From Capra hircus (taxonomy: Eukaryota; Chordata; Mammalia; Artiodactyla; Bovidae): 64,000 nucleotides of DNA. Each line of letters starts with the position of its first letter. Position 1 is the stretch's first letter. The stretch lies in the NCBI RefSeq assembly GCF_001704415.2, contig NC_030808.1, positions 134,059,089 through 134,123,088 on the forward strand. The letters are read 5' to 3'. Made by a program: the position numbers and the translations under genes. Positions 1 to 11,642 of the stretch are shown here, piece by piece. A model generated the notes under the pieces. That model was not told where the DNA came from. It worked only from the letters and a program-made list of their open reading frames with translations, and ran no database searches.

Positions 1-545
1 TCTCCATCTCCAACCCCCAGATCCACCTGCTGTCCACCTCCATGTCTGCTGCAAATGCTCTGCAGCCTTCTCCCTGGGCTGGCGGCCCTTAAACTTCCCA
101 CCTCCAACTCTGGCCCACTTTCCAGGATTTCTCCTCCTCTCTGCTTGGTGAGGTTCTAGGCTTCCTACAAAGGACAAAATAACCCTTCTCTGTGAAGCCT
201 CCTGGTTTATTCATAGCAGCCTGTGGACTAAAGAAAATAGTCATAACCTAAAAGCTGAGGGTTGTGTTTTATTCGTTGGGAGTTTTTAGGACTCCAAGAA
301 GGGTTGGGGGGTGGGAGGAGTCAAGTTATATAGAAGTTTGCAACAAGTGGCAGGTAATCTGAACATCAAAAGATTACTGTTAATTAAGGAAAACCAGATG
401 TCTCAAGTTAAGGAATTTAGCACTTTTCTATGAACAGGAAGATGTAAGAGTCTGCTCTCACTGACATTATTCTTTTTATATGCATTTCAGCTATCTGGGG
501 CCAGCATCCTGTAGTTCCTCACTTACCACAGGGAGTGGCATTGGG
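1..545. other. Unique non-coding sequence
   Basis: No gene, RNA gene or repeat family that I can name. Ordinary intronic sequence. Confidence 0.5.
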
Positions 546-548
546 AGT

Positions 549-1140
549 GGTTGTTGCTGTTTTGGCTCAGTTGCTAGCCATGTCCAACCCTTAGCGACCC
601 CGTGGACAGCAGCATGCCAGGCTTTCCTGACCTTCACAATCTCCTGGAGCTTGCTCAAACTCATGTCCATTGAGTCGGTGATGCCATCCAACCATCTCAT
701 CCTCTGTTGTCCCCATCGCCCCCTGCCTTCAATCCTTCCCAGCATCAGGGTCTTTTCTAGTGAGTCAGCTCTTCACATCAGGTGGCCAAAGTATTGGAGT
801 TTCAGCTTCAACATCAGTCCTTCCAGTGAATCTTTAGGACTGACTTCCTTTAGGATTGACTGCTTTGATCCCCTTGCAATCCAAGGGACTCTCAACTTGC
901 AATCCAAGGGACTCTCAACTTGCAATCCAAGGGACTCTTCTCCAACACCACAGTAGGAAGACATAGATTCTTTGGTGCTCAGCCTTCTTTATGGTCCAAC
1001 TGTCACATCCATACATGATTACTAAAAAAAACATGGCTTTGACTAGATGGACCTTTGTCAACAAAGTAATGTCTCTGTTTTCAATATGCTGTCTAGGTTT
1101 ATCATAGCTTTTCATCCAAGGGGCAAGCATCTTTTACTTT
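549..1140 (-). mobile_element. BovB (RTE) LINE, 3' fragment
   Basis: The reverse strand reads the C-terminal part of the BovB ORF and its 3' end, including the family's conserved tail (MRWLDGITDSMD; WHAAVHGVAK). It is 5'-truncated at the right end. It contains an internal 23-bp tandem repeat (874-938), not seen in the other BovB copies here, and several frame breaks. A solo LTR begins 34 bp beyond it. Confidence 0.85.
874..938. repeat. 23-bp tandem repeat, about 2.8 copies, inside BovB
   Basis: Units start at 874, 897 and 920 (TTGCAATCCAAGGGACTC core) and are essentially identical. The equivalent segment occurs once in the BovB copies at 6018-7599 and 59463-59898, so the expansion is local. 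Confidence 0.9.
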
Positions 1141-1173
1141 GGGAGTGGTGGCAGCCTGATAAGCTTCCAGAAT

Positions 1174-1657
1174 TGTTAGGGAAAGCACACTGATTGAAAC
1201 TGCCCACCCTGGCCAGGCCCTTTAGTAACCATTCGCTTGAATTGTTTTATGACAGGAGATCCTGGTAAGGAATACGGAACTAATAAGCCGCCACCAACCA
1301 AAAGAGTTCAGGAAAGGTCAAAAGGTGACACCGCGTGTCCGTCCACTTCCTAGAATCCCTCTTGCTAGCATCCATCTTGGCTGAATGATGCGTGAGCCAC
1401 CAGGAAAGACTCTGAATTAGAATGACTGGCCAAAGACAACCCAGAAACTAATCCCATCACCATAAAACCCGAGACTGCTAGCCACGTGGCAGAGCAGTTC
1501 TCCTGGGTTCCCTTACCCCACTGCTCTCCACCCGGGTGCCCTTTCCCAATAAAATCTCTTGCTTTGTCAGCACATGTATCTCCTCAGACAATTCATTTCC
1601 AAGTGTTAGACAAGAGCCCAGTTTCGGGCCCTGGAAGCGGCCCCCGTTCCTGCAACA
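1174..1657 (+). mobile_element. Solo LTR of an endogenous retrovirus (ERV1-like)
   Basis: A 484-bp element with retroviral ends TGT...ACA, flanked by a 4-bp direct repeat GAAT at 1170-1173 and 1658-1661. It has a polyadenylation signal AATAAA at 1548-1553, placed in the 3' third as expected for an LTR. No internal viral genes lie beside it, so it is a solo LTR left by recombination. A 4-bp duplication fits gamma-like ERV1 elements of ruminants. The exact family needs a library search. Confidence 0.8.
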
Positions 1658-1796
1658 GAATCACGGGCATTGTTTTCCTTGGGTGCCCTCTAGGCTCAGA
1701 AATCCACATTTGGAAGGCCAAAATCACTTATGGCTATGATATCCTTGTTTATTGATACGGTAGGAAATACTCCATTTCTCAAGCCTTAGTCTAAAT

Positions 1797-1835
1797 CAAT
1801 GGTTCTCTAAGTGTGGTCATCAGATCAGCTCTGTT
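1797..1835. mobile_element. MER5-like DNA transposon scrap
   Basis: A short stretch resembling the end of the hAT-type MER5 element (GGTTCTCTAAGTGTGGTC). It is too short to be certain. Confidence 0.35.
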
Positions 1836-2261
1836 TATCCTCTGGGTGCTTCTGTCTGCACTGCTCATCTGAGACTTACGCCTCCTGACTTACGCGTGGT
1901 ATGGCCTCCAAGAGCAGGCTGAGTCTTGCCTCTTTTGGCATCTGCCCTGTATCTTGCAGACACTCAACAATGATCTCTCATACTGGACTGAAAAATAGAG
2001 ACCTATGCCTCCTGGACACACTTCCACCACAAAGAGACAATCCAAACCCACCAAAGGCCCTTCTGCTTTCTCAAGGAAGAACACACAAGACTTCAGGATT
2101 ACAGAGCATGGAGGAGCTTCCAGCGAGAGAAGTCTCACTCCCGAGTGGCTGCTGCCTTGAAGTTTGGGTTGGAGAGTGGCAGCCGACTGCAGCAGGGAAA
2201 GAAACATGACAGCTTGTGACAGTTTCCTCAAAGTCTCCAGCACTATTATTGCATCAGCATC

Positions 2262-2580
2262 AAAATAGCAAGAAAAAGTTAGTTCTATTTTAAATTGTCA
2301 ATATTAACCTAATGCTGGTGATGAATGGAGTGTTGATGATAAATGAGATGTTTAATAAAGATGAAAGCTCTGGCAGCCTAAGAGAAAACCTCCTTTGACT
2401 TAAAGTTATCGTCTTGATTAAAATTTCCATTTTATTATCCTAATCAGCAATCTTTGTTCAATGTGCTACAATCTCTATTTTTTCCACTTAGAGAGATAAT
2501 TAACAACATCATAAACATATTAAAAGTAAAATGTTTATTAAAATTGCTCTGTTATCCATATTTAACTTATGTTTAATAAT
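2262..2580. promoter_or_regulatory. AT-rich candidate conserved non-coding element
   Basis: Unique AT-rich sequence with several homeodomain/TCF-like words (TTAATTA-like, CTTTGA, TAATCAGCAATC) and no recognisable transposon. It has the look of a conserved intronic element, but conservation has not been tested. Confidence 0.3.
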
Positions 2581-2584
2581 GCCC

Positions 2585-3435
2585 CTGCCTCAAGACACGC
2601 CCCTGCCTCCAGGAAGACTTCCAGGAACTACCCATTGCTGAGAGCCTCATCCCATTTCCAAGGCCCCCAGGGAACAGACAGCCCCTTGTCCTAGTCACAT
2701 GTTCCTGCGTTCACAGCTTTGTCAATTTAACTCAGCTTAATTTCATTTCATACGTTCTAATACCTCTTTATGCAGAGACTAAGAAACGTACTCTTCTCCA
2801 TGGCGAATGTGCGGCTGGGGTTGCATGCAGACACAGAGGAGAAACTGAGGGAAGGAAAATACATAAATCTCTCCAAATTAATCACCTCTGCATCTCTCTG
2901 CAAAGCAAGGGTTTCTTTTAAGGAAAGCTACTTAATGAGCAAACAGCCACTAGGCACCAGTGGGAGGAGGCCCAGTGCCCCAAAGGCCGGAGCCTGACTC
3001 CAGGCAGCACACCAGGACTCACAATGTCTCCAGTCCACAGTGGAAAATTGTTTAAGAAATCCGATTTTCTTTTTTTAAAACACAACTCTGATCCTTATCC
3101 AGACACAGAATCTGACTCCCCATATGGGATATCTGCTCCACACAATATGAAACACCAGGTTGCAACGGCCATCTTGGTCACTGAGGGATACTCTTGGGAG
3201 GAATCCCAGGCAAGGACCTTCTGGGTCCTTAGTCCTGCTTCCTCTTGACCTCCTCATCTCAGGGCAGATCACCAGCCTCAGTCCACCCACCTCACCTTGT
3301 CCTCTACACAGGGCTGATTATGCCTCAGGAGTGGTCCTCTCTGCAGCCACCAGGAGTCCAGAGGGACGGTGAGAGGCCACCCTCCTGCAAAGGACTCTGG
3401 TTTAAAAGCACAGCTCTCATTCACCCTCTCCAAGG
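2585..3435. other. Unique non-coding sequence
   Basis: No gene or named repeat. Short open frames in all directions show no domain or splice context. Confidence 0.5.
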
Positions 3436-3439
3436 CCTG

Positions 3440-3630
3440 GTGATATAAGTGTATCTCTGCAGTTTAGAGATGAGGAAGCCGGGCTTGGGGTGGTTGGGCA
3501 TCTTGCTCCACATCACACAGCTGATGAGCAAGCAGCAGCTCATCATGGTGGAGTCCTGGTGCCAGCTGTCTCCCGGGGGGTCAATGCTCCAGCCTGCTCC
3601 TAGGATGAGTGGCTACATCCGAAGCAGGAG
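3440..3630 (-). mobile_element. MIR SINE relic
   Basis: The reverse strand resembles MIR: the TTTAGAGATGAGGAAGC core followed by an ATCACACAGCTGATGAGCA block, in antisense order. Diverged. Confidence 0.45.
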
Positions 3631-3634
3631 GGGA

Positions 3635-5395
3635 CCGAGCCTCATGCCACTTCTGTTGGCAACTTGCAGAGGTTCTTGGGGACGGCCTCTCTCTGTCTGG
3701 GATGTGTTTTTCCATGATGTGTGGGTTTTAACCCAGGTCACTTCCAGGTATCCTGGAGCCTTCCACAGGGAAGACTATGTTCCCTTAATCAGCGTGAATC
3801 GGCACACGCCCCCTGACCCCAGCATACTGGCGCTGACGACACCCGGGGAAACGCAGGAAACGGCTATCCGTACAGGCCGGGAAGGGCCATTAATCTCCCT
3901 CCCCTGAAGGAAATGAAATCATTATGTCTGCAGCTCCAGAATCCAAAAGAACAAATTTCCTGCCAGGATAATAAATGGATTCTTTTGTACTTGCCTCGAC
4001 TCCTGTCACATGACCCTCCTGGCCCATTCCTCATCCAGGTGACTTGGCTGGGTAAATACCCGGAGGTTTCAGTTTCAACTTCCAAAGCAGACCAGGGAGT
4101 GGCCCACCAGAGCCCTTGGCTGTCTTCCCTTTCTGCCCTTAACCTTTCCTTCCCCAAACACCGCCCGCCAAGGTAAGCAACCCCTTTACAGACAGGAACA
4201 CTCCTGCCTTCAACCAGGAGCAGGGTTTGAAGTAACTCTGTGGAGAAGACAGACAAAGAACCATTTTTCACTGACCAGGCATCAAGTAAGATGTACTTGG
4301 GAAACAACAATGAATAGTAAATCTGGGCTGTAAAGCTCCCAGGGCCAGCAAGGAGCGTAGAGCAATGCTCTGGAAGAAGCATGTGCAGGGAACAGTGCTG
4401 GGATCAGGAGGGCTCTTGAGGGCAGCATGATAGGCAGCTGGCACGGGGCTGCACTAACATTCTTCTGAACGGGGCCCCGGAGGCCTGTCCTGGCAGGTGG
4501 CAACGTGAAAGCAATGAACCACTTCATAATGGGCTTCTGTTCTGACACAACACTCAGCACCGGGCTTCAAAAATGGATCTGTATTTGCAGAGAAAAATTG
4601 TTACTGGCTTAACACAACAGGAGCCATGGTGCCTGGCGAACAGACCCAGGGACAACCTGTCCGCTGCTCCTTGCCGTCCTGCCCCTACACCCCCAAGAAG
4701 AGGCAAGACTGAAGCAGAGAAGAAATAGCAAGTCTGAGGCACAGGTTGGCAGCACCTCTTCCCCAAGGATGTGGCGACCTCGGAAAATCTCTGCAGATGT
4801 GAAACAACTACAGCCTTCGCTCTAACCTGCACACGAAAGCCTCTGCCTCCTAAGTATGGGCATGTTGGGGGCAGCAGGTAGAAGCAGGGAGATGGACTAG
4901 CCCCAGTCATCTAACAGAGGCAACAGTGTCTCCTCTGTGACAAAAAAATGAGAGCTTGCTAGGCACTCCTGGACTCCACGAGAAACTATGACATATTTAA
5001 ATGCTTTGCAGTAAAGCAGTGGCTAGAAATGACATGTGTCTTGGCAGAAAAAGTAAAACTGTCCTCCTACAGAAGCAGTGTGAGCACATACATGACTGCT
5101 ATAGCCTGAGACCCACTGGATTACCTCCCTTGGGCTGGCATGGGATGAAGAAAGTGCTAGGTTATATTGTCACTACCCACCTCACTTTCTGCCCCAACCA
5201 GAGAGCCTCAAAGCCACAGAAGAGAGTAAGGGACACTCCAGTATCACTCCTTCGGCTTCTGTACTGGCAGTTCATCACTCATACCTACCATAGCTCTTGT
5301 CCACAGGACTGTAAACTATCTGTGTTTGTCTTCTTCATTAAAGGTGGTTCTCCAGAGCACATTTCCTGTCTCATTTATCTCTGCATCTGTAGAAA
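3635..5395. other. Unique non-coding sequence
   Basis: No gene or clear repeat recognised. The 172-aa minus-strand frame at 3864-4382 has no recognisable domain and is probably chance. Confidence 0.5.
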
Positions 5396-5452
5396 GATGG
5401 CTGGCTGGATGAATGGATGGATGGATGGATGGGTGGATGGATGGATGGATAA
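5396..5452. repeat. (GGAT)n microsatellite
   Basis: Imperfect GGAT/TGGA tetranucleotide repeat with GGCT and GGGT variants. Likely polymorphic. Confidence 0.95.
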
Positions 5453-5509
5453 GCCAGATTACCAAAGGCATATTATCTTCATCAACCTCACATCTTAGAG
5501 GAAGAAATG

Positions 5510-5720
5510 AAAGCAATAATTATAAAGCATTACTCCATGCTGGGATTATTCCAGATAACTTCTACATTTTCTTTTATTTAATTCACACAGCTTATCCCAA
5601 GAAGTGAGTTTTATTTTTGACATTTTACAGATGAGAAACTAAGGAGTATTAAGGCAAGGCACTGTTCTTGAGAACCAAAGCCAGGTCTTTGCGAGTCCAC
5701 ATACAGCATTCAACTGGATT
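5510..5720 (-). mobile_element. MIR SINE relic
   Basis: Antisense MIR: it includes the TTTTACAGATGAGAAACTAAGG core, preceded by TTTAATTCACACAGC, and a degraded right half. Confidence 0.6.
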
Positions 5721-5981
5721 ACCCCATCTGTCAGCCATCCATAAGATCGTAGGTGTAACAAACATATGCTGGGCACCCACTGTGTGCCAGATATGATGCC
5801 ATTCATTGAGGATCCAAAGACAACTCCAAAAGTGGTTTCAGACAGAGCTCTTGAGTAAGTAGGGAGGGAAATGCACGCTCTCCAGTGACTCTGCAGCCAG
5901 GAAAAACCTGATCACATTAAAAAAAAATATGCAACCTGGTAGACTCAGGGCTGAGCAGAGGAAAGAGGTAAGAAGATACTC

Positions 5982-6001
5982 TTTTTTTTTTTTTTTTTTT
6001 T
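5982..6001. repeat. Poly-T tract (20 T)
   Basis: Uninterrupted 20-base T run just left of the BovB insertion at 6018. Confidence 0.95.
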
Positions 6002-6017
6002 AAAAAGGCAACTATAA

Positions 6018-7599
6018 GTTCAGTTCAATTCAGTCACTCAGCCAGGCCTGACTCTTTGTGACCCCACGGACTGCAACATGCCAGGCTTCCCTGTCCATCA
6101 CCAACTCCCAGAGCTTGCTCAAACTCATGTCCATCGAGTTGGTAATGCCATCCAACTGTCTTATTCTTTGTCATCACCATCTCCTCCTGCTTTCAATCTT
6201 TCCCAGTATCAGGGTCTTTTCCAGTGAGTCAGTTCTTCACATCAGGTGGTCAAACTATTGGAGTTTCAGCTTCAGCATCAGCCCTTCTAATGATATTCAG
6301 GACTGATTTCCTTTAGGGTTCACTGGTTGGATCTCCTTGCAGTCCAAGGGACTCTCAAGAGTCTTCTCCAACACCACAGTTCAAAAGCAACAATTCTTTG
6401 GCACTCAGCTTTCTTTATAGTCCAACTATCATATCCATACTTGACTACTGGAAAAGCTATAGCTTTGACTAGACAGACCTTTGTTGGCAAAGTAATGTCT
6501 CTGCTTCTTAATATGCCGTCTAGGTTAGTCATAGCTTTTCTTCCAAGGAGCAAGTGCCTTTAATTTCATGGCTGCAGTCACCATCTGCAGTGATTTTTGA
6601 GTCCCCCAAAATAAAGTCTGTCACATTTTCCACTGTTTCCCCATCTATTTGCCATGAAGTGATGGGACCGGATGCCATGATCTTCGTTTTCTGAATGTTG
6701 AGCTTTAAGCCAACTTTTTCACTCTCCACTTTCACTTTCATCAAGAGGCTTTTTAGCTCCTCTTCACCTTCTGCCATAAGGGTGGTATCATCTGCATATC
6801 TGAGGTTATTGATATTTCTCCTGGCAATCTTGATTCCAGCTTGTGCTTCCTCCAGCCCAGTGTTCCTCATGATGTACTCTGCATATAAGTTAAATAAGTA
6901 GGGCGACAATATACAGCCTTGACATACTCCTTTTCCTTTTTGGAACCATTCTCTTGTTCCATGTCCAGTTCTAACTGGTGCTTCCTGACCTGCATACAGG
7001 TTTCTCAAGAGGCAGGTCAGGTGGTCTAGTATTCCCATCTCTCTCAGAATTTTCCAGAGTTCGTTGTGGTCCACACAGGCTTTGGCATAGTCAATAAAGC
7101 AGAAGCAGATGTTTTTTTGGAACTCTCTTACTTTTTTGATGATCCAACAGATGGCAACTTGATCTCTGGTTCCTCTGCCTTTTCTAAATCCAGCTTGAAC
7201 ATCTGGAAGTTCATGGTTCAAGTACTACTGAAACCTGGCCTGGAGAATTTTGAGCATTACTTTGCTAGCATGTGAGATGAGTGCAATTGTGCGGTAGTTT
7301 GAACATTCCTTGGCATTGCCTTTCTTTGGGACTGGAATGAAAACTGACCTTTTCCAGTCCTGTGGCCATTGCTGAGTTTTCCAAATTTGCTGGCATATTG
7401 AGAGCAGCACTTTAACAGCATCATCTTTCAGGATTTGAAATAGCTCATCTGAAATTCTATCACCTCCACCAGCTTTGCTCGTAGTGATGCTTTATAAGGC
7501 CCACTTGACTTCACATTCCAGGATGTCTGGCTCTAGGTGAGTGATCACCCTATCGTGGTCATCTGGGTCATGAAGACATTTTTTGTACAGTTCTTCTGT
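6018..7599 (-). mobile_element. BovB (RTE) LINE, 5'-truncated 1.6-kb copy
   Basis: The longest LINE copy in the window, about half the roughly 3.2-kb family length. The 3' end lies at the left. It is flanked by a target duplication GCAACTATAA at 6008-6017 and 7609-7618. A second AACTATAA copy at 7600-7607 leaves the exact right junction uncertain by a few bases. It carries reverse-transcriptase coding sequence on the minus strand but no complete endonuclease region. Confidence 0.92.
6529..7410 (-). pseudogene. BovB reverse transcriptase, broken ORF
   Basis: The minus strand encodes much of the RTE-type reverse transcriptase. It starts with the WPQDWKRSVFIPVPKKG region, then an RT palm with RYADDTTLM (the catalytic YADD) and a QKTKIMASG block. 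Two open pieces (7410-7225 and 7221-6529) are in the same frame, separated by a single TAG at 7225-7227 where the family has Gln. Beyond 6529 the frame shifts, and the C-terminal part resumes at about 6553-6320. The endonuclease domain is missing, so this copy cannot move by itself. Confidence 0.88.
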
Positions 7600-7619
7600 A
7601 ACTATAAAGCAACTATAAA

Positions 7620-8228
7620 GCAGGGCAAAAGTGGCAAGACAACCATCTCAGCACTCTGAACCTTTACCAAAGCAACCCGAGAAGTGTTTATGTCTCAAAG
7701 GCTGAACTTTGGGTAAGAATGGGGGAATCTGTGACATTCTTGCCTAGGGCCACTCCCTGCTCTCCACTCTCCTCTGAGCTGGACTGATAAGGAGGTTCTG
7801 CCAGAGAAGGAAGACATGAGAACAGCAGATCATTGAAGTCACAGAAGACTTGGATTTGGAGTGATTGGCGATGCCGAAGTCCAGTATCACTGTCACCAGA
7901 AATGAGGATCTTGGCAGGCAAGGCTGTAATAATGGCTGAGGCAAGCATACCCCTGGCTGAGGCTGCACACGTGTCCAATGAAAACCAGAGAGAATCCAAG
8001 ATATCCACACACTAGCTCTAAGACTGCCTGTATATAGGAGAAGCAAAAGTCCCACCGGGAAGTTGAAGCTGAAGCAGGTTTCAAAATGGTCTGAACTTTT
8101 TCACCCATACACAGATCCATCAGCAGAGAATGGAAGATGGACTGGTTCCAAGTGTTTGAGCACGACTTCTGTCTAATCACTGGATGACCACTAAGCTACA
8201 CAGACGGAGGGGCTACCCCTAGGAAACA
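7620..8228. other. Unassigned non-coding sequence
   Basis: Open frames on the minus strand have a hydrophobic start (LLLLYTGSL) but no domain and no splice context. It could be the upstream part of the old LINE that follows. Confidence 0.4.
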
Positions 8229-8229
8229 A

Positions 8230-9600
8230 GATCTAAACCTAAAAACAAAAATAAAAAAATAAAAACTGAACCAACACATTGGGGGCCACACACCCCAGGG
8301 GAGACAGATTTTACAGATTTAATTCAGGCAAGTTACAAAACAGACCTATAAACAAAAATAGTAACAACAGCCTTCAAGGGGGAAAGAGATAGTATAATAT
8401 ATTGATCTAAACATCTAGTTTTCAATGTTTTAAAAAAATATGACACATCAAAAAAATGGGAAAGTGTGTCCTATATGCAAGGTAAAAGAAAAAAACAGTC
8501 TCCCAATGTTGGAATTAGCAAAAACTTCAAAGTAGTTATTATAAATATGTTTAAAAAAATAGAGGAAATCATGTTTAAAAGTATTATGATAACTATTAAT
8601 CAACAGATATTTCCACTAAGGAGACAGAAATTATAAAGAATGAATCAAACAGTAAGTCTGGAGATGAAAAATGCAATAACTGAAATGAGAAACTTCCTAG
8701 AGGAGCTTGACAAAAGATTCTTCAAACTGGAAAAAAAGGAAAAAAAATCAGTGAACTTGAAGATGGGTTGATGGAAACTATATCTAAAAACAAAGAAAGA
8801 AGATTAAAGTAAAAAGTAACAGAATCTCAGAAATCTGGATAACATTTAGCACACCAATACGCATTTGATGAGCCTTCCAGAAGAAGAGTAAAAAGGACAA
8901 AATTTTTGAAAAATAATGACTTAAAACTTTCTGAATTGATGAAAAGCATTGATCTACACAGTCAGGAAGCGCACTGTGCCCAAAATAGGATAAGTATAAG
9001 GAGACTCACACATAGATACATCACAGTCAGATGTTCAAACATCATAGTCAAATGTTTAAAAGATAAAGAGAAGAATTTTAATCCAGCAAGAGAAAAATGA
9101 CTTATCACATACAGAGAAACATCAATAGGATTAATACTTGATTGATTCTTTTCTGAAACAATGGAGACCCAAAGGCAGTAGAATGACATACTCAGAATAT
9201 CAAAATGAAAAAAAATAAAAAATGGTCAAGCAAGAATTCTATATCCAGCAAAAGCAAAACTATCCTACAAAATCCCAAAGGCAAAATACAGACATTCTCA
9301 GATAAACAAAGAGAATTCATTGCTGGCAAACCTGCCTCAAAAAGTTAGTAAAGGATATCATGCAGAATGGAAGGAAATAACATCAGAAGTAACATGGAAA
9401 TGGAGGAAGAAATAGAAAGTGTTGGATATGGTAAATATGTGGGTTGTAATAAATGACTCTGTAAGTATATTTTTCCTCATGTATTCTTTCAGTGTCTTTT
9501 AAAAGCATAAGATTATATAATCATTGTAACACTGTGTCATTGAGTTTATCACATCTGTAGCTGGAACAGATACAACATTAATGGCATAAAGGAGAAGATC
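8230..9600 (+). mobile_element. Old L1-type LINE (L1M/HAL1-like) relic
   Basis: A-rich plus strand with diverged L1 ORF1-like landmarks in order: a coiled-coil-like Lys/Glu-rich section, then ACACATAGATACATCA and TTAATCCAGCAAGAGAAAAATGA, then ACAATGGAGACCC, TTCTATATCCAGCAAA and CATTCTCAGATAAACAAAGA, followed by a 3'-UTR-like tail. Many stops and frameshifts. Only an ORF1-type part is visible, as in HAL1. Confidence 0.65.
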
Positions 9601-9817
9601 AGGACACTACTTCAAGCAGCCTGTTAAGGGTGGGGGGCGGATGGTAAAAGATGGAGACAGTGGGGTGGCCCTGCAGGCAGAGAAAACTGAACAGCCCAGA
9701 GTGGGTAGCCAGAAATACCACGTCTGAGGAAGAGCCAGCTGTCTGGTTGGAGGCCTTAGATGGTAGAGTTGGAAGAGTCAGCTGCAGGTAACACCTAAGG
9801 AGGCCCAGGGAAAGCAA

Positions 9818-9917
9818 GTGGCTTGCGGATCTTAGTTCCCCAACTAGGAATTGAACCCAAGCCAGGGCAATGAAAGTGCCAAGTCCTAAACACAGGGCCA
9901 CCGGGGAACTCCTGGGT
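9818..9917 (-). mobile_element. tRNA-derived artiodactyl SINE (CHR-like) fragment
   Basis: Antisense copy containing the GGATCTTAGTTCCCCAACTAGG block and a degraded tRNA-like head ending GGGGAACTCC. Truncated. Confidence 0.7.
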
Positions 9918-9924
9918 TTTGTTT

Positions 9925-10235
9925 TTAAGTTAGAATAACAGACCTTTCCAATCAGTGCCTTAGGAAGGGTCTTCTGGAACTGCGGTGGCACAGGTCCTGG
10001 GTGGAGTGAGCCTTGACAGGGTGGGCTCTGGATGGCACAGCGTGGAAGAGTAAGGCTCGGATCAGGGAGGTCTCCTAGGTGCCCACCCTAATGGTTTGAG
10101 GTGATCTCCATGACATCCTCTTAATTTATTCTTACCCTGAGTCTCAAAGTCTCTGCAAATAAGCTCAGCAAGGTATAAAGCAGTGAGGGAAACCCTGGGG
10201 GGTGGACAGCTCAAGTGAATAAGCTAGTAGGAGAA
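9925..10235. other. Unique non-coding sequence
   Basis: No gene or repeat recognised. Confidence 0.45.
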
Positions 10236-10239
10236 TTTA

Positions 10240-10430
10240 AATCAATCTCTACATGAAGCTAAACACTACAATAAGCACCTCAAATTCTCTCATTTAAGCC
10301 TAAAAGGAGATTTTATTAAACCCATTTTATAGAAGAAACTGAGGACATACTGGCCCACAGCTACACAGAGAGTTCAGGGCAGAGCAGGATTCAGATGCTC
10401 ATGTGCCTGACTCCCCATGCACACTGCTCC
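10240..10430 (-). mobile_element. MIR SINE relic
   Basis: Antisense MIR with the CCCATTTTATAGAAGAAACTGAGG core followed by CAGCTACACAGAGAG and a right-half remnant. Confidence 0.6.
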
Positions 10431-10434
10431 CAGA

Positions 10435-11635
10435 CTCAGTCACTCTGGTGAGAAGGTACCCAGGCCAGAGTCAGCTTTTTCAATCAAACAAACGGGGGAA
10501 CTAAGGAGAAGAGAGCTCTTCAAGCCATTGGTGCCCCATCTCCTTCCAGGAATCTCTCCTCCCACAGCCCATGAACCTGTTCAGATTCCCCAGGAAGCAA
10601 AGCATCTGGACTTAGCGTTTCTCCCAGCCACCCACCCCTACACTGGCCTGCCTGAAAAGTAGCCCCCCTCAGAATGCAGCCCGAGGGGCCAGCACTGCAA
10701 GGAGCTGGGACAGGACATCCACTCCTTCCAGGTGTCCAGGCTGGATCTGAACATGGCCAGAGCCGGCAGAGCACCTAACAGGGTTTTAGAGATGTCCTGA
10801 CCACTTCTAGCATCAGAGATCTTCCCAGAAACCGTGAAAAGGCCCCAGGACGGGCAGGAGCCACAGCCACGCTGCCATGAGTTCTGCCCCTTCTCAGCAC
10901 ACACACCCTCTCTTGGCCAGGTGGAAGAGACGCAGCCAGAAAGGGGGGCTCTGAGAGCGTGGGAGACCAGGGAGGGGGCCTGTCCTCTGGAGGGAGCCCC
11001 AGGATGGGGTTTGAACACCCCCCCCCCACAACACCTGCAATCAGCAGCCTGATGACCATCACCACAGTAACGAGCTCATCAGAAATGGGCCTAAGGGCTG
11101 TGAGCTGCCAGGGCCAACAAAGTCCATCCCTGTGCCAGAAGCTTTGAAGGGGGACTCTTAAAGGGAGGTGGATTCACATCTGTCACCAAAGGGGCGATCG
11201 AGGGGGAGGTCAACTGGCATTTACAACGTGGATCAGTTCTGCACCCTGTAAAACAGCATCCAGATTACAACCCTCTCACCAACTTCATAAAATACATTTT
11301 ATTGGTATTGTTATGGTTCTGACTCAAACAACTGCATAAAATTTTTCCTTCTCAAGAAGTGGATGTTCTGACACACTCACTTGAAAGACGGAAACTCAAT
11401 TGCCAAGGTCCATTTAATTAGGCATATGCATTGAGAAACTATTTTTTAAAGGACAAGGGCATATGTTGGCTATTTGTGGGGCTTTAATTTAGAGGTTTTC
11501 AATGCATCTGAGAGCCAAATTGATTTTATTTGGTCTGCACACCAATGTAAAGTGAAAAAAAGGCATTTTTTGTCAACATTAAAAAATTGAGGATTACCCT
11601 AGAAAATCCAGAAGAGAAGGCAATGACCATACAGA
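10435..11635. other. Unique non-coding sequence
   Basis: No exon supported. Overlapping minus-strand frames at 10520-11065 lack domains. A C10 run lies at 11018-11027. Confidence 0.45.
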
Positions 11636-11642
11636 TAGATAG

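Noticed and set aside
1174..1657. Possible gene promoter or 3' end of a host gene (AATAAA)
   Set aside because: TGT...ACA ends and the 4-bp target duplication show it is a solo LTR. No adjacent viral or host coding sequence was seen.
5396..5452. Direct repeats considered as a CRISPR-like array
   Set aside because: Plain tetranucleotide microsatellite without spacers, in a mammalian genome.
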